Shown piece after piece: positions 57,123-64,000 of a stretch of 64,000 bases of DNA. The DNA is from Ruminococcus sp. UBA6407 (lineage in GTDB: Bacteria; Bacillota; Clostridia; Oscillospirales; Ruminococcaceae). Every line of letters starts with the position of its first letter. Positions within the stretch are counted from its first letter, which is position 1. Below the pieces are notes generated by a model. That model did not search any database, had not been told where the DNA came from, and worked only from the letters and a program-made list of their open reading frames with translations. The position numbers were made by a program, and so were the translations under genes. Where the stretch lies: the NCBI GenBank assembly GCA_002438605.1, contig DJPR01000024.1:17166-81165 (forward strand). Direction: 5' to 3'.

Positions 57123-57689
57123 TTACTTATTTAAAAAATTTTTTATTATTATGTCGCCCTGAGGTGTCATTATTGATTCAGGATGAAACTGCACTCCCCA
57201 GACTCTGTAATCCTTATGTGCAACCGCCATTATTTCTCCATCATCTGATTTCGCCGTAACTTTCAGGCAATCCGGAAGCGACTCCTCTACTGCCGAAAGT
57301 GAATGATATCTTGCAACCTTTATGATGCTGTCCATATCCTTAAACATCGGATGTGATGTATCTATTTTTATATTGTCTGCCTTTCCATGAACAAGCCGCT
57401 TTGCATTGGAAACCTTACCGCCGTATGCTTCAACGATTGACTGATGTCCAAGGCAAACACCAAGAATACTTATTTTGCTGCCTAATTCTTTTATTATATT
57501 TATACACTCACCTGCTTGTGACGGTGTTTTTGGTCCGGGAGAAATTACAATAAATTCAGGATTGAGTTTTTCAATTTCAGCAGCAGTCATTTCATTGTTT
57601 CTTATAACCTTTATGTCATCATCAAATTTTCCTATCTGCTGATAAAGATTATATGAAAAGCTGTCAAAATTATCTATAAGTAAAATCAT
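57123..57689 (-). CDS. trpG: Anthranilate synthase glutamine amidotransferase subunit
   Basis: 188 residues, class I glutamine amidotransferase. IDNFDSFSYNL opens it, the nucleophile lies in ILGVCLGHQSIVEAYG and the His-Glu pair in WGVQFHPESIMTPQG. It supplies ammonia to TrpE and may also serve para-aminobenzoate synthesis. One-base overlap with trpE. Confidence 0.95.
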   Translation of the reverse strand: MILLIDNFDSFSYNLYQQIGKFDDDIKVIRNNEMTAAEIEKLNPEFIVISPGPKTPSQAGECINIIKELGSKISILGVCLGHQSIVEAYGGKVSNAKRLVHGKADNIKIDTSHPMFKDMDSIIKVARYHSLSAVEESLPDCLKVTAKSDDGEIMAVAHKDYRVWGVQFHPESIMTPQGDIIIKNFLNK

Positions 57690-59173
57690 CAGTTTATACC
57701 TCCCTCTGCTCTTTTTACTGCCTGAACAACTGCACCTGCTTTATTAATGCATTCCTGATACTCTTTTTCAGGTACACTGTCAGCCACTATTCCTGCTCCG
57801 CTTCTTATAAAAAGTTTTCCGTTTTTCTTAACGGCAAGTCTTATTGCAATACATACATCAAGATTTCCTGAAAAATCAAGATATCCTATTGCTCCGCCGT
57901 AAATGCCTCTTTTATTATTTTCAAGTTCATTTATTATTTCACATGCTCTGAGTTTTGGTGCTCCGGAGAGAGTTCCTGCCGGCAGTATTGAATCAACAGC
58001 ATCAAGAGCGTCCTTATCATCTGCAAGCTCACCTTTTACAGATGAACCTATGTGCATTACCTTTGAAAAATATTGCACTTCCATATATTTGTCAACTTCT
58101 ACTGTACCTATCTTACTTATCCTGCCAATATCATTTCTTCCCAAATCTACAAGCATATTATGTTCTGCAAGTTCTTTTTCGTCACTAAGCAGGTCATATT
58201 TAAGTGCCAGGTCTTCATCTTCACTTTTACCTCTTGGCCGTGTGCCTGCAAGCGGATATGTGTGAAGAACACCATTATCAAGTCTTACAAGAGTTTCAGG
58301 TGATGCACCTGCAATCTCTACATCATCACTTGAAAAATAAAACATATAAGGTGATGGATTTTCTGTTCTTAAAATCCTGTAAGTATCAAATAAGCTACCC
58401 TCTGCTTCAGCTTCAAGTCTGTTTGAAAGAACAACCTGAAAAATATCACCGTCATATATATACTTTTTCGCTTTTTCAACCATTGAGCAATACTCCCCTT
58501 TGGTAAAAAGAGGCTTGATTTCAGATTTTAGCTTCAAAGGTTCACTTTTATGTGACTTTCCATTTATTATAAGTTCTGAAATTTCTTTCAGTTCATCACA
58601 TGCCTTTTTATAATTTTCAGTTAAATTATCTACAGCTATATTTATAATAATAAACACTTTCTGCATATTACTGTCAAACGCTATTACCTTATCAAAGAGC
58701 ATCAGGTCTACATCTTTGAAATTTTCAGTATCCTCCGCATCAAGTTTAAGTTGAGGTTCACTGTATTTTATATAATCATAAGAAAAGTAACCTACAAGTC
58801 CTCCTGTAAATGTAGGGAGATTGCTGCAATGGGGACTTTTATATTCCCTGAGAATTTTTTTGATATACTCTCTCGGATTAACATTTTCAAACTGTTTTAC
58901 ATCTCCGTTTTTTATCCGGAGCTTTCCGTCAGTACAAGTAATCTCCATGGACGGTTCATATCCGAGAAAAGTATATCTGCCCCACTTTTTTGCACTGTCT
59001 ACACTTTCAAGCATAAAACAATGGTGACTTGCTTCTTTCAGTCTTGTCATTACCTTTATCGGCGTAAGCATATCGGATAAAATCTCAGCTGCTATTGGAA
59101 CAATGCTGTATGAACCGCTTTCAGTCATTTTCTTTGCGTCATCAAAAGTTGTAATAATCTCAAAGTTATGCAT
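57689..59173 (-). CDS. trpE: Anthranilate synthase component I
   Basis: 494 residues. Makes anthranilate from chorismate. The N-terminal part holds the feedback-site pattern (LLESxD-like: FMLESVDSAKKWGRYTFLGYEP); the chorismate-binding C-terminal part has FQVVLSNRLEAE, PLAGTRPRGKSEDEDL and FIRSGAGIVADSVPEKEYQEC. First gene of trpEGDCFBA, under a T-box leader. Confidence 0.96.
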   Translation of the reverse strand: MHNFEIITTFDDAKKMTESGSYSIVPIAAEILSDMLTPIKVMTRLKEASHHCFMLESVDSAKKWGRYTFLGYEPSMEITCTDGKLRIKNGDVKQFENVNPREYIKKILREYKSPHCSNLPTFTGGLVGYFSYDYIKYSEPQLKLDAEDTENFKDVDLMLFDKVIAFDSNMQKVFIIINIAVDNLTENYKKACDELKEISELIINGKSHKSEPLKLKSEIKPLFTKGEYCSMVEKAKKYIYDGDIFQVVLSNRLEAEAEGSLFDTYRILRTENPSPYMFYFSSDDVEIAGASPETLVRLDNGVLHTYPLAGTRPRGKSEDEDLALKYDLLSDEKELAEHNMLVDLGRNDIGRISKIGTVEVDKYMEVQYFSKVMHIGSSVKGELADDKDALDAVDSILPAGTLSGAPKLRACEIINELENNKRGIYGGAIGYLDFSGNLDVCIAIRLAVKKNGKLFIRSGAGIVADSVPEKEYQECINKAGAVVQAVKRAEGGIN

Positions 59174-59241
59174 ATAGCTACCTCCCTTATCTGTCAGGAA
59201 AAAGTTTTAATACCAATCACCTAAAAAATACCAGTATAAAC

Positions 59242-59520
59242 AAAAAATCCTTGACAAGATAAAATAATCTTGTCAAGGACTAATATAACTATACTTATAT
59301 CAGCGGTGCCACCTTGATTTACAAAACTGTACTCTCAGCAGGATACTATCATATCCCCGACAACTAACGTATGCCAAAACGTCATGGAATACTCGGAACA
59401 ATCCTTTGACCATGCCCTCAGCGGTCCATTTAACAGTCCGTATCATTTCAGGCTTTCACCTACCCTGAATCTCTGTAAAGTCGGTTTCTGTTTTTATCTC
59501 CGCTTCAACGGTTTTAATTT
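59242..59520 (-). ncRNA. T-box riboswitch with tryptophan specifier, upstream of trpE
   Basis: On the minus strand the leader has an AGAGA-type stem I, a specifier loop with UGG (plus-strand CCA at 59426-59428, in AAAUGGACC), the T-box core AAGGTGGCACCGCTG (about 59298-59316) and a terminator made of TCCTTGACAAGAT and ATCTTGTCAAGGA (59248-59279) followed by a T-run. Uncharged tRNA-Trp would stabilise the antiterminator and switch the trp operon on. Confidence 0.93.
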
Positions 59521-59526
59521 ATCATT

Positions 59527-59555
59527 ATTATATTCCTTCAAAACAAAAATGTCAA
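59527..59555 (-). promoter_or_regulatory. Consensus sigma-A promoter of the trp operon
   Basis: TTGACA, 17-nt spacer, TATAAT on the minus strand, both perfect; transcription should start near 59520, at the beginning of the T-box. Confidence 0.88.
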
Positions 59556-59698
59556 TAGCCTGAAGTGTTTTTTTGTTTTTTTAACAATTTGAGCCATAAA
59601 AATTAAATTCATAAATGTCGATGCTTAAAAAACAAAAATCTCAAAAGTCTAAATTCTTATTTAATTGAGGAAGCAACCAAAAACACATTAAACTCAAT

Positions 59699-60403
59699 TT
59701 ATAAAACTTCAATCATTCTGTATCCAACGCCAATTTCTGTAATGATATAGACAGGCTCTGCCGGACTTTTTTCAATTTTCCTGCGAATATTAGCCATATT
59801 CACACGCAGTATCTGATTATCACATTTCATATTTGGACCCCAGATATTCTTTATTATATAATCGTATGTCAAAACCTTGCCTGCATACTTCGCAAGCAAA
59901 GAAACTATTTTATATTCATTTTGTGTTAATCCTGCATCTTTTCCATTTATAAACACTCGCCTTTTGTTATAATCGACACATAGTTCGCCAACACAAAATT
60001 CGTTTAATTGAACATTCATGCCTGTTTGACCGGAGTTTGAATGCCGCAGTCCTGCACGAACTCTTGCCAGCAGTTCCGCAGTACCAAAAGGCTTGCTTAT
60101 ATAGTCATCTGCACCCAAATCTAATGCCTCAACCTTATCATGCTCATGAGTTCTTGCTGACACAACTATAATCGGCATAGATGACCATTCTCTGATTGAC
60201 TTTAAAATTTCAAGTCCGTCCATATCAGGCAGTCCCAAATCCAAAATAACCAGATCGGGACAATATGAATTTACCATCATCATAGCTTCAGCACCGTTTT
60301 TAGCTGTATATGCATTATATCCATTAGCAGTAAAAACCATTTTCAATATACTGCTTATGCTGTTTTCATCCTCTATAATTAATATTGTATATTTGTTTGA
60401 CAT
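59699..60403 (-). CDS. OmpR/KdpE-family response regulator
   Basis: 234 residues. Receiver domain (1-120) with acidic pocket IIEDE, phosphoacceptor Asp in LVILDLGLPDMDG, switch Ser/Thr in IIVVSART and Lys in ISKPFG. The C-terminal winged helix (about 135-232) ends IITEIGVGYRMIEV, close to KdpE. It is paired with the kinase 11 nt upstream. KdpE proteins control potassium uptake genes; no kdp genes are in the window. Confidence 0.9.
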   Translation of the reverse strand: MSNKYTILIIEDENSISSILKMVFTANGYNAYTAKNGAEAMMMVNSYCPDLVILDLGLPDMDGLEILKSIREWSSMPIIVVSARTHEHDKVEALDLGADDYISKPFGTAELLARVRAGLRHSNSGQTGMNVQLNEFCVGELCVDYNKRRVFINGKDAGLTQNEYKIVSLLAKYAGKVLTYDYIIKNIWGPNMKCDNQILRVNMANIRRKIEKSPAEPVYIITEIGVGYRMIEVL

Positions 60404-60414
60404 ATGTACTCCTT

Positions 60415-61479
60415 TCAGACAGGAAGATTAAAGCTGAAAAACGCTCCGCCGTCTTTATTATTTCCGGCATTCATTGTACCATTGTGTGCTTTTATTATAG
60501 TATTGCAAACCGAAAGTCCAATACCCATATTTCTTTTTGCATCACTGTAGGATTCACTCATATTGCATGCATCGTTAAAAATATCAGCAAGCTTCTTTTT
60601 TGAAATTCCTACACCGTTATCGCTTATTTTAAACATTATGCTGTCATCCTCCGCTACAACAGACAGTATGATTTGCGTAGCAGTTTTTGAGTGCATTACA
60701 ACATTTTCTAAAATATTTATGATAACCTGTTCAATCAGCATAGCGTCCATAGGAATAAACAGAAGTTCATCAGGTACTGTTAATTTTATAGGCATATCCG
60801 GGAATCGCTTTTTGAATTTTCTAACGGAAGCAGCGACAACTTCTTCAACTGCCTCAGGAGTTTTCGTAATTTTTGCGGAACTGTTTTCAGAATTATCAAT
60901 TCTTGTTATCGAAAGCAGATTTTCAACCATTCTTATAAGCCATTCCGAATCTTCTTTAATGCCCTGCAAAAATTCTATACGCTGTTCTTTTGATATATAG
61001 CTGTCGTTTTCAATCATCGCTGAACTTGCACCTACTATAGAAGTAAGCGGAGTTCTAAGGTCATGAGACACTGCACGGAGCAGATTGCTCCTCATCTTTT
61101 CACGTTCCGCCTCAATTTTAATCTTTTCCTGTGCTTTGATTTGCGATGTAAGGGTACTTGTAGCAACAGCAACAACCAGCATGGATAAAATTGAAACAGG
61201 ATACCCGGATAATGTGAAATTAAAATCATAATACGGATATGTAAAAATAAAATTAACAATCAGTACACTTAATAATGATGAAATTATACCATAAACGTAA
61301 CCATAAGTAAGTCTGGAAATTATGAATACCGCTAATATAAAGATCATCGGAGCATAAGCAGCTGTATGGTCCACTATTCTTAAAATGTAGCAGATGAGAA
61401 TTGCACACATTATTATTATTACAGATACAAGCACATTTCTTAGCAAGGATTTAAAAGAATCCCTTTTTAAAATTCTCAT
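60415..61479 (-). CDS. KdpD-like sensor histidine kinase lacking the N-terminal sensor domains
   Basis: 354 residues. Four membrane spans (about 15-110, DUF4118 type as in KdpD), then HisKA with His139 (RAVSHDLRTPLTSIVGAS) and HATPase (N-box VIINILENVVMHSK, G1 DNGVGISKK, G2 NMGIGLSVC). The KdpD and Usp domains of full-length KdpD are absent, so the stimulus may differ from classical potassium sensing. First gene of a kinase-regulator operon. Confidence 0.88.
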   Translation of the reverse strand: MRILKRDSFKSLLRNVLVSVIIIMCAILICYILRIVDHTAAYAPMIFILAVFIISRLTYGYVYGIISSLLSVLIVNFIFTYPYYDFNFTLSGYPVSILSMLVVAVATSTLTSQIKAQEKIKIEAEREKMRSNLLRAVSHDLRTPLTSIVGASSAMIENDSYISKEQRIEFLQGIKEDSEWLIRMVENLLSITRIDNSENSSAKITKTPEAVEEVVAASVRKFKKRFPDMPIKLTVPDELLFIPMDAMLIEQVIINILENVVMHSKTATQIILSVVAEDDSIMFKISDNGVGISKKKLADIFNDACNMSESYSDAKRNMGIGLSVCNTIIKAHNGTMNAGNNKDGGAFFSFNLPV

Positions 61480-61647
61480 TATCCATACCCCTAACTATAT
61501 TTTGACATAAACAAACTAAATTCAACACTGTTATTATATCATATTTCCAAAACTTAATAAAGTATTTAATTGCATTTTTACGTTAAGATGAAGTTAAGAT
61601 TTTATAACATTGCTATAGATAAAAACGTAATATGCTGATATATAATT

Positions 61648-61685
61648 AAAAACCTATACAAACAAAATTTGTACAGGTTTTTATA
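61648..61685. terminator. Terminator between the AraC gene and the kinase operon
   Basis: AAAACCTATACAAA faces TTTGTACAGGTTTT with one mismatch; T-runs on both strands. Confidence 0.75.
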
Positions 61686-61697
61686 AAATCAATGTAA

Positions 61698-61737
61698 TTT
61701 AAAGCAGCACCGAACACGCTTTATGCGGTACTACATT
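61698..61737. repeat. Dispersed repeat, imperfect inverted pair at the end of the AraC gene
   Basis: TTTAAAGCAGCACCGAACA faces TGCGGTACTACATTA; the right end includes the AraC stop codon. Confidence 0.55.
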
Positions 61738-62650
61738 AACTTATTATAATTGATTCATCTGAAGCTGAAGAATCATTAATAACTGCCGCCTCATTTGAAC
61801 TGTAAAATTTCTTAAAGTCTGACGGCGTACAATGCTTTATTTCCTTAAAAATACGGTTAAAAGTAGTAAGACTCGAAAATCCTGAACGCATAGCAACCTC
61901 TGTAATAGGAATACTTGGATCCAAAAGAAGCATCTCAGCTGCTCTGGTACGTCTTGTGTTTATATATTGCAGATATGACATTGAATTATACTGCTTAAAA
62001 ATTCTTGAAAAGTGATACTTGCTGTAGCCTGCAATATCAGCTAATTTATCAAGTGAAATATCATACATATAATTCTTGTCAATATATTTTAAAACCATAC
62101 TGAATTTTTCATTATATTCAAGCAGCTTGTTTTTTTCACATGGAAAACTTATCCTGTACTGCTGCAATTGGTATTCCCTTACAGCAACAAGCATTCCTAT
62201 AAGATTCATATAAATTTTCACATCTGAGATTTCAGAACCTGAATAATATTCCGAATATATATCAAGCATGCCTTTTTTTGCTCGTATATACAGGTTTTTA
62301 TCAATTTCAGGATTAATATAGATAGGAGCAGCAAGAACAGGCGATACTGCCTCTAATGCAGATGCGTCTGCTAAAACAGAATTGTCACATTGAAAAATAA
62401 TGCGTCTTCCCTCTTGAGACGGAAGCGTATGCAGTTCTCCGGGAGGAATAATTATTATTTCTCTCTCATTAAGAACATATTTTGTTTCACCTATATACAC
62501 AACAAAACTGTTTTGTAAAGGCATAATTATCTCCACAGCATTATGCCAGTGGGTCGGATATGTTTCTGTTTCCACATTATCATAAAGCATTACAAACCGC
62601 TTATTTTCATATTCAACCGTTTCATAATCTCCCAAAAGATTTTTTATCAT
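61736..62650 (-). CDS. AraC-family transcriptional regulator with cupin sensor
   Basis: 304 residues. The N-terminal cupin (THWHNAVEIIMPLQNSFVVYIGETKYVLNEREIIIIPPGELHTL in pattern) should bind a sugar or related ligand. The C-terminal double helix-turn-helix includes SLDKLADIAGYSKYHFSRIFKQYNSMSYLQYI and PITEVAMRSGFSSLTTFNRIFKE. GAGGTG precedes the ATG at 62650. It is divergent from the mutarotase-fold gene, its likely target. Confidence 0.9.
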   Translation of the reverse strand: MIKNLLGDYETVEYENKRFVMLYDNVETETYPTHWHNAVEIIMPLQNSFVVYIGETKYVLNEREIIIIPPGELHTLPSQEGRRIIFQCDNSVLADASALEAVSPVLAAPIYINPEIDKNLYIRAKKGMLDIYSEYYSGSEISDVKIYMNLIGMLVAVREYQLQQYRISFPCEKNKLLEYNEKFSMVLKYIDKNYMYDISLDKLADIAGYSKYHFSRIFKQYNSMSYLQYINTRRTRAAEMLLLDPSIPITEVAMRSGFSSLTTFNRIFKEIKHCTPSDFKKFYSSNEAAVINDSSASDESIIIS

Positions 62651-62916
62651 ACTTAAACACCTCACTTTTTAATCAGAACTTGTTCTCAACACTCAGCAAA
62701 ATCTGTATTATATGTTACTCGTATTTTTGTCATACTGCACACATAATCTGCTGCCGTATTCATGTACCTTCGCCCTAAATATTCAGCCAAAAACAACTTG
62801 CCTCGTTCATACCAAAAATTGTGATTAAATTCCGGTCACACTACTATAATTTATACTATTATTATAAAACGATTTTAGTTTTTTGTAAATAGATTTTTAA
62901 ATTTTTGTGTAAAATG

Positions 62917-62946
62917 AGCAATAAACAGCAATAAAACAGCAACAAA
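62917..62946. promoter_or_regulatory. Three helically phased direct repeats, candidate AraC operator
   Basis: AGCAAYAAA occurs at 62917, 62927 and 62938, about one helix turn apart. The set ends 4 nt before a poor -35 region (62951) of a promoter whose -10 is a perfect TATAAT (62974-62979). This is the layout expected for an activator-dependent promoter. The rest of the 357-nt gap is AT-rich with no other feature. Confidence 0.45.
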
Positions 62947-63007
62947 TGACTAGTTAATTTTAAAAAACTGTAATATAATAATATCAGTAAATAAAAAGGA
63001 GAACAAT

Positions 63008-63898
63008 ATGCCTGTTAAATGTTATGAAACCGAATACAAAAACTTTGGTAGATGTGTTTGTTTGGAGAATGACATCATCAAGCTCATGGCAACGGTGGAT
63101 GTTGGCCCAAGAATAATCTATTTCGGACTTTGCGGAAATGAAAACATATTATTTGAAGATATAGACAGAAATTTTTATGAAATGAATAAAGGCTATGGAA
63201 TATGGTACGCTTACGGCGGACACAGACTATGGTCAGCTCCGGAAACGATGCCGGAAACATATCTTCCCGATAACCATTATGTAGATTACTCATTTAAAGA
63301 TGACACTCTTACTCTTACTCCTCAAACAACAATTTCAGGCAAGCAATTCTCTATTGTATGCAGAATGTCAGACAAAAACAAGGTTAAAATTGAAAATCGC
63401 ATTACAAATTGTTCATCAAAACCTCAGAGCTTTGCTCCATGGTCTGTAACAGGCTTCTCGTCAGGCGGAACTGAATTTATCCCATTATGCAGTAAAAATA
63501 CCGGCTTTCTGCCAAACAGAACCATGGCTTTGTGGAGTTACTCTGATATAAATGATAAGCGTTTTACATTAGCAGATAATTATGCCACTCTGAAACATAA
63601 TGAATCTGAAAGCAAAGCATTTAAGGTTGGCTTTAATGTCAATGACGGATTTATAATCTATACGGCAGGAAACCAGATTTTCAAGAAAACCTTTGATAAT
63701 TATAAGAATACAAATTACCCCGACTTCGGATGCAATTTTGAAACTTATACTAATAAACATTTTCTTGAATGTGAGCTTCTTGGTGAAGAACGTGAATATA
63801 TGCCTTCTGAAACAGCAATTATTTCTGAAACTTGGGAAATCAGAAAAACTGAGTGGGATACTGAAAAAATAATTTCAGAATATATTAACAACCTGTAA
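63008..63898 (+). CDS. DUF4380/aldose-epimerase-fold protein
   Basis: 296 residues, cytoplasmic. The N-terminal strand pattern (ATVDVGPRIIYFGLCGNENILFED) and the signature YGGHRLWSAPETMPETY belong to a galactose-mutarotase-like beta-sandwich family (DUF4380 type); the conserved His lies in GGHRLW. These proteins probably bind or interconvert sugars. AAAAGGAG precedes the ATG. Divergent from, and likely activated by, the AraC regulator. Confidence 0.75.
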   Translation: MPVKCYETEYKNFGRCVCLENDIIKLMATVDVGPRIIYFGLCGNENILFEDIDRNFYEMNKGYGIWYAYGGHRLWSAPETMPETYLPDNHYVDYSFKDDTLTLTPQTTISGKQFSIVCRMSDKNKVKIENRITNCSSKPQSFAPWSVTGFSSGGTEFIPLCSKNTGFLPNRTMALWSYSDINDKRFTLADNYATLKHNESESKAFKVGFNVNDGFIIYTAGNQIFKKTFDNYKNTNYPDFGCNFETYTNKHFLECELLGEEREYMPSETAIISETWEIRKTEWDTEKIISEYINNL

Positions 63899-63977
63899 AT
63901 CAACATCATTGATACAGTCTTACACTTAACGCAAGATTATACAGAATTTGAATTTGTCATTACATAAAGGTATATTA

Positions 63978-64000
63978 TAGGCAACACCGCACAAAGCACG
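63978..64000. repeat. Dispersed repeat copy at the right edge
   Basis: TAGGCAACACCGCACAAAG, the clearest match to the consensus left arm; the rest lies outside the window. Confidence 0.6.

Noticed and set aside
62917..62946. CRISPR-like array
   Set aside because: The repeat unit is only 9 bp with 1-2 nt between copies; there are no spacers and no cas genes.

Overview
This AT-rich window looks like chromosome from a strictly anaerobic, spore-forming, low-GC Gram-positive bacterium, most likely Ruminococcus or a close Oscillospiraceae relative. The support is: sigma-A promoters of the TTGACA-17-TATAAT type and strong AGGAGG ribosome sites; an oxygen-sensitive class III ribonucleotide reductase (nrdDG); an alpha/beta-type small acid-soluble spore protein; a T-box leader on the trp operon; and parts of a cohesin/dockerin (cellulosome- or amylosome-like) system. 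No rRNA, tRNA, CRISPR array, transposase or prophage gene was seen.

Layout. 1-3 kb: a truncated sugar-binding-protein-like regulator and a divergent type IIA topoisomerase B subunit, both on the minus strand. 3-8 kb (plus): PH-domain protein, FkbM methyltransferase, NAD synthetase, orotate phosphoribosyltransferase, GNAT acetyltransferase. 8-14 kb: secreted CE2-type esterase with half a dockerin, an ECF sigma factor with a receptor-like membrane partner, a secreted dockerin protein and a small unknown. 14-16 kb: the GGGtGRT protein and its NifU-like partner. 16-17.5 kb: a Mef-like efflux pump behind a short leader peptide and an attenuator-like RNA. 17.8-21 kb: nrdD-nrdG with an NrdR box, then a spore protein. 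21-26 kb: aspS, hisS, mgsA, a minD-like gene and aroK. 26-35 kb: a minus-strand run with a MoxR/DUF58/transglutaminase set, a secreted C39/SH3b/dockerin protein and prmA. 35-43 kb: pyk, pcrA, a sodium symporter, a degenerate VanY-like protein and a DD-carboxypeptidase. 43-50 kb: complete atpIBEFHAGDC operon. 50-53 kb: a lipoprotein with cohesin halves in swapped order, a TVP38 protein and an HD-domain protein. 52.8-59.6 kb: complete trpEGDCFBA operon under a tryptophan T-box. 59.7-64 kb: a KdpDE-like two-component pair, and an AraC regulator divergent from a mutarotase-fold protein.

How they fit together. Three dockerin proteins and one cohesin lipoprotein are unlinked to each other but point to a cell-surface enzyme complex. 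The ATP synthase c subunit carries the two-carboxylate signature of sodium-coupled rotors, which fits a sodium-based energy economy together with the NSS symporter. A short dispersed repeat (core AAGGCARYACCGCACAA, alone or as an inverted pair) sits in at least a dozen intergenic gaps, including inside the atp operon, and is the commonest unexplained element here.

The two observations I rate highest are the leader-peptide attenuator in front of the efflux pump (16137-16252) and the apparently circularly permuted cohesin (50045-50974).
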